DNA from: Chrysaora quinquecirrha
Taxonomy: Eukaryota > Cnidaria > Scyphozoa > Semaeostomeae > Pelagiidae
DNA: 64,000 bases
NCBI GenBank assembly: GCA_014526335.1
Contig: JACTAT010000014.1
Coordinates: 7,100,393 to 7,164,392 of the forward strand
Reading direction: 5' to 3'
Made by a program: the position numbers and the translations under genes. A model generated the notes under the pieces. It searched no databases. It had not been told where the DNA came from and saw nothing but the letters and a program-made list of their open reading frames with translations. The first letter of the stretch is position 1; each line of letters begins with the position of its first letter. Positions 59,101 to 64,000 of the stretch are shown piece by piece.

Positions 59101-61948
59101 TGCTGACGGATGTCACAATTGATGTTGTTGGTGGAGGAGCAACATATGAGCTTGTGCTGACGGATGTCACAATTGATGTTGTTGGTGGTGGAGCAACATA
59201 TGAGCTTGTGCTGACTGATGTCACAATTGATGTTGTTGGTGGTGGAGCAACATATGAGCTTGTGCTGACGGATGTCACAATTGATGTTGTTGGTGGAGGA
59301 GCAACATATGAGCTTGTGCTGACTGATGTCACAATTGATGTTGTTGGTGGTGGAGCAACATATGAGCTTGTGCTGACGGATGTCACAATTGATGTTGTTG
59401 GTGGTGGAGCAACATATGAGCTTGTGCTGACGGATGTCACAATGGATGTTGTTGGTGGTGGAGCAACATATGAGCTTGTGCTGACGGATGTCACAATTGA
59501 TGTTGTTGGTGGTGGAGCGACATATGAGCTTGTGCTGACGGATGTCACAATTGATGTTGTTGGTGGAGGAGCAACATATGAGCTTGTGCTGACGGATGTC
59601 ACAATTGATGTTGTTGGTGGTGGAGCAACATATGAGCTTGTGCTGATGGATGTCACAATTGATGTTGTTGGTGGTGGAGCAACATATGAGCTTGTGCTCA
59701 CGGATGTCACAATTGATGTTGTTGGTGGTGGAGCAACATATGAGCTTGTGCTGACTGATGTCACAATTGATGTTGTTGGAGGTGGAGCAACATATGAGCT
59801 TGTGCTGACGGATGTCACAATTGATGTTGTTGGTGGTGGAGCAACATATGAGCTTGTGCTGATGGATGTCACAATTGATGTTGTTGGTGGTGGAGCAACA
59901 TATGAGCTTGTGCTGACTGATGTCACAATTGATGTTGTTGGTGGTGGAGCAACATATGAGCTTGTGCTGACTGATGTCACAATTGATGTTGTTGGTGGTG
60001 GAGCAACATATGAGCTTGTGCTGACGGATGTCACAATTGATGTTGTTGGTGGAGGAGCAACATATGAGCTTGTGCTGACGGATGTCACAATTGATGTTGT
60101 TGGTGGTGGAGCAACATATGAGCTTGTGCTGACTGATGTCACAATTGATGTTGTTGGTGGTGGAGCAACATATGAGCTTGTGCTGACGGATGTCACAATT
60201 GATGTTGTTGGTGGTGGAGCAACATATGAGCTTGTGCTGACTGATGTCACAATTGATGTTGTTGGTGGTGGAGCAACATATGAGCTTGTGCTGACGGATG
60301 TCACAATTGATGTTGTTGGTGGTGGAGCAACATATGAGCTTGTGCTGACGGATGTCACAATGGATGTTGTTGGTGGTGGAGCAACATATGAGCTTGTGCT
60401 GACGGATGTCACAATTGATGTTGTTGGTGGTGGAGCGACATATGAGTTTGTGCTGACGGATGTCACAATTGATGTTGTTGGTGGAGGAGCAACATATGAG
60501 CTTGTGCTGACTGATGTCACAATTGATGTTGTTGGTGGTGGAGCAACATATGAGCTTGTGCTGACGGATGTCACAATGGATGTTGTTGGTGGTGGAGCAA
60601 CATATGAGCTTGTGCTGACTGATGTCACAATTGATGTTGTTGGTGGTGGAGCAACATATGAGCTTGTGCTGATCGATGTCACAATTGATGTTGTTGGTGG
60701 TGGAGCAACATATGAGCTTGTGCTGACTGATGTCACAATTGATGTTGTTGGTGGTGGAGCAACATATGAGCTTGTGCTGACGGATGTCACAATGGATGTT
60801 GTTGGTGGTGGAGCAACATATGAGCTTATGCTGACTGATGTCACAATTGATGTTGTTGGTGGTGGAGCAACATATGAGCTTGTGCTGACGGATGTCACAA
60901 TGGATGTTGTTGGTGGTGGAGCAACATATGAGCTTGTGCTGACTGATGTCACAATTGATGTTGTTGGTGGTGGAGCAACATATGAGCTTGTGCTGATCGA
61001 TGTCACAATGGATGTTGTTGGTGGTGGAGCAACATATGAGCTTGTGCTGACTGATGTCACAATTGATGTTGTTGGTGGTGGAGCAACATATGAGCTTGTG
61101 CTGACGGATGTCACAATGGATGTTGTTGGTGGTGGAGCAACATATGAGCTTGTGCTGATCGATGTCACAATTGATGTTGTTGGTGGTGGAGCAACATATG
61201 AGCTTGTGCTGATCGATGTCACAATTGATGTTGTTGGTGGTGGAGCAACATATGAGCTTGTGCTGACTGATGTCACAATTGATGTTGTTGGTGGTGGAGC
61301 AACATATGAGCTTGTGCTCACGGATGTCACAATTGATGTTGTTGGTGGTGGAGCAACATATGAGCTTGTGCTGACGGATGTCACAATTGATGTTGTTGGT
61401 GGTGGAGCAACATATGAGCTTGTGCTGACAGATGTCACAATTGATGTTGTTGGTGGTGGAGCAACATATGAGCTTGTGCTGACAGATGTCACAATGGATG
61501 TTGTTGGTGGTGGAGCAACATATGAGCTTGTGCTGATCGATGTCACAATTGATGTTGTTGGTGGTGGAGCAACATATGAGCTGGTGCTCACGGATGTCAC
61601 AATTGATGTTGTTGGTGGTGGAGCAACATATGAGCTTGTGCTGACGGATGTCACAATTGATGTTGTTGGTGGTGGAGCAACATATGAGCTTGTGCTGACA
61701 GATGTCACAATTGATGTTGTTGGTGGTGGAGCAACATATGAGCTTGTGCTCACGGATGTCACAATTGATGTTGTTGGTGGTGGAGCAACATATGAGCTTG
61801 TGCTCACGGATGTCACAATTGATGTTGTTGGTGGTGGAGCAACATATGAGCTTGTGCTGACTATCTGAGGTCCTTCACTTTTTGATGTTGTTGGTGGGTA
61901 TTCTTCTGTTGCACTCTTTCTGTGTTGACTTGAGTATACAGTTGTCGG
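56129..61948 (-). CDS. Mucin-like protein, tandem-repeat exon A (about 106 units)
   Basis: About 1,940 codons with no stop, starting after a clear TTTTTGCAG acceptor in phase 0. About 28 non-repeat residues (PTTVYSSQHRKSATEEYP, then TSKSEGPQIV) precede the 18-residue repeat STSSYVAPPPTTSIVTSV. The likely 3' end is TCG/GTAACC at 56,129-56,128. A 63-bp unit near 57,050 keeps the frame. Variation is mostly at third codon positions; Val/Ile exchange at the SVS position is the main amino-acid change. As in mucins, the domain is expected to be extracellular, extended and O-glycosylated. No signal peptide or N-terminal exon was found within the window; it may lie to the right. Confidence 0.85.
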
Positions 61949-61954
61949 CTGCAA

Positions 61955-63063
61955 AAATCATTTGCACAAAAGTTAATGAGTTAGGGATGACAGGCGAATC
62001 AATGCATGTGGGTTCATTTCACAGTAAATTGAGTTACCCTAAAGGCATTTTAAAGTCGCATCCCGTTAAGGGAAACATTTCTGTTCTTGTTTAAAGTAAG
62101 GATCTTTCAAAGGAATTCTAGGAGTAATTTCTTTAGTTAGGTATTTCAAACAACTGCACCTCGTGCTTCGTTGTTACTTTTACTCTAAGTTGCCATGGAA
62201 TATAACCATGTAACTAAAGCAAAAGCAAAACTATTGAATAGTGCTAGTTAAAAACAGGTTTTCTGTCAATTTTTTATTGTCTATAATATACTACAAACAC
62301 TGTTTTAAGCTCTGGAAGATTTATAAGAACTACGAATTTTTGAGCCCGGCTTATTAGAGGCGGGGGTAGGGCGGGAATCGGGGGGATTCTTCGAGAAAGG
62401 GGATTAGCTAAAGTTTAGTGGATAATTTTCTCCACATAAAAAGGGAAAATCCAAACTAATCGAGTGTATTGATTAATAAGTATTCTGCTATTTTCTAATA
62501 GCTAACTATTTATCAAAAAATGCACAGCAAAAAAGCTGTGCTAAGCCACTAGATTTTGCGGTATTAAACCGAGCTGTAAAAATCTTAACCCTAATCCTAC
62601 TGGGGGTGGAATCCACCCCCTCGAGCTTTTCTTGTAACTGTTCTGTTGTGTGATGGATGTAAGCTTCCAAACGAGGGTGACTTTAAGCCTATATGTCACG
62701 TGACATTGCCTTATATGGAAAGCGGTCATACCAAAACCACATATAAATGCCTATTTTTACCAGTAAATCTTATCAGAATTGACTGATTGTTTGCAAGGTA
62801 ATAGAACATTCTGGAGTTTTATTGATATTAAGGAAGGTCATTTTTGACCAACGTCGATAGCATGTTTTGATTATTAAGTCATAATGACATCATAATAGAA
62901 GTGGGAGATGCCCAATTTATCAAGATTACTCCTTGTACATTGGCCCATGCCTGTGCCAGGTTTCTTTGCTCTAGCTCTACAAGAAAGCAATATCTGGAGT
63001 GGGAGGGGGTGGAAAATACCCCCTCCCGGCTATTTGAGTCACAAAAGCCCGGTAGGATAAGGG
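61955..63063. other. Non-repeat stretch between mucin blocks
   Basis: Contains a single arm (62,098-62,165) of the 49.79 kb foldback MITE. A 95-bp segment at 62,494-62,588 recurs at 63,484-63,577. Two short perfect palindromes were also seen: GGGGGTGGA/TCCACCCCC near 62,600 and a GGGAGGGGGT/ACCCCCTCCC pair near 63,000. No exon could be supported. Confidence 0.6.
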
Positions 63064-63485
63064 CTAAGTTGTTGGTGGTGGAGCAACATATGAGCTTGTG
63101 CTGACAGATGTCACAATTGAGGTTGTTGGTGGTGGAGCAACATATGAGCTTGTGCTGACAGATGTCACAATTGATGTTGTTGGTGGTGGAGCAACATATG
63201 AGCTTGTGCTCACGGATGTCACAATCGATGTTGTTGGTGGTGGAGCAACATATGAGCTTGTGCTGACGGATGTCACAATTGATGTTGTTGGTGGTGGAGC
63301 AACATATGAGCTTGTACTCACTGATGTTACAATTGATGTTGTTGGTGGTGGAGCAACATATGAGCTTGTGCTGACAGATGTCACAATAGATGTTGTTGGT
63401 GGTGAAGCAACATATGAGCTTGTGCTTACGGATGTCACAATTGATGTTGTTGGTGGTGGAGCAACATAGGAGCTTGTGCTGACGG
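63064..63485 (-). pseudogene. Detached block of about 8 mucin repeat units
   Basis: On the minus strand it reads about 7.7 units of STSSYVAPPPTTSIVTSV and then ends in TAG at 63,066-63,064 immediately after PPPTT, with no clear splice donor. Its left end breaks in mid-unit and its right flank is a copy of sequence from 62.5 kb. It looks like a displaced fragment of the array. A 5' coding exon of the mucin gene is possible only if a donor lies inside the last unit. Confidence 0.6.
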
Positions 63486-64000
63486 ATAATAGCTAACTAT
63501 TTATCAAAAAAATGCACAGCAAAAAAGCTGTGCTAAGCCACTAGATTTTGCGGTATTAAACCGAGCTGTAAAAATAATTACTGTATACTCTAAGGTGCCC
63601 AATTGCTGGAGAGATTGAATAGGCCGGAGATAGGAACATCATTCAGGAGTCAATTGGCAGGGGTTCAAAACAAAAGCGGGGTCGGAATTCGTTTGACAAC
63701 CTTTGTCAGCAAACTGCTCAAGTGCAGTGTGGATGGGCCCTATATAGTACTTATAAGCTACTAAAAGGCAATCCATAGTTCTAACAAATAAATATAGTGT
63801 ATCGATGAAATTTCATACAAAGTACGTCGGAGTAAAATATGTCAAAAATGAAAGCACTAATGTTGATAAAAGTCTTCTTACGGCCTGATTACACGAGGAA
63901 GGCTGGCACTCCAACGCGAGATGGATGCTTTTTGCAGAGATTTCCGTATAAATAAGAAACACATAAAGCTTCCAGATTTCGATTACATGCTGATGAGGCC
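63486..64000. other. Right end of window: duplicated segment, then unique DNA
   Basis: 63,486-63,577 duplicates 62,496-62,588 almost exactly (GCACAGCAAAAAAGCTGTGC and so on). Nothing else is recognised. Confidence 0.7.

Noticed and set aside
50734..61868. Plus-strand ORFs of up to 1,066 codons reading LTDVTIDVVGGGATYELV repeats
   Set aside because: They mirror the minus-strand mucin frame. They are broken by TAA/TAG at several units where the minus strand changes silently, and no splice or domain context exists on plus.

Overview
This is animal (metazoan) nuclear DNA, about two-thirds A+T, intron-rich and dominated by repeats. No bacterial-style operons, rRNA genes or intact tRNA genes were seen. 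Two spliced genes can be supported, both on the minus strand. One is a nuclear receptor of the NR3 (ERR/ER-like) type. The other is a large secreted mucin-like protein with a C-terminal cystine-knot domain. An NR3-type receptor lacking the usual steroid-anchoring residues, beside a repeat-rich mucin, would fit a cnidarian (possibly a medusozoan with an NR3E-type receptor), but the species cannot be fixed from this window.

Layout. 1-15,960: a satellite of about 80 head-to-tail monomers (about 190-198 bp) whose right edge decays into unique DNA. 16.7-17.25 kb: a short tandem array. 17.4-26.8 kb: the receptor gene, read right to left. A DNA-binding-domain exon (26,797-26,526) is followed by a 7-kb intron packed with tandem arrays, GAT/GCT repeats and a MITE, then a hinge plus ligand-binding exon (19,505-18,957), an intron holding a purine/pyrimidine minisatellite, and a last exon (17,643-17,393) with helices 9-12 and the AF-2 motif. 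The splice phases match and predict a 355-residue protein from these three exons. 27-46 kb: no supported gene, but several non-autonomous DNA elements (one nested in another), a tRNA-derived SINE-like family, an AACT simple repeat, a 156-bp tandem array and an inverted CCACCACAGTA minisatellite.

46.7-63.5 kb: the mucin-like gene, also read right to left. Very large exons consist of an 18-residue Pro/Thr/Ser repeat (54 bp per unit, about 106 + 79 units, plus a detached block of about 8 units). A short Ser/Thr/Pro linker exon (50,540-50,414) and a cystine-knot exon (46,986-46,748) follow. The last three exons join with matching phases. The join between the two large repeat blocks is not resolved, and the final CxC of the knot must lie in an exon I could not find.

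The most notable points are: (i) a receptor whose ligand pocket has Gln and Tyr where NR3 receptors use Glu/Gln and Arg, and which lacks the RGGR-type extension after the zinc fingers; (ii) a 54-bp mucin repeat open on both strands, where every plus-strand stop is silent on the minus strand, which decides the coding strand; (iii) 17-unit higher-order duplications in both mucin blocks; (iv) a set of related MITEs whose terminal word is echoed through the interior and differs between families; (v) a satellite monomer with three successive hairpins, in which blocks of copies have nearly every homopolymer shortened, probably an assembly-consensus artefact.
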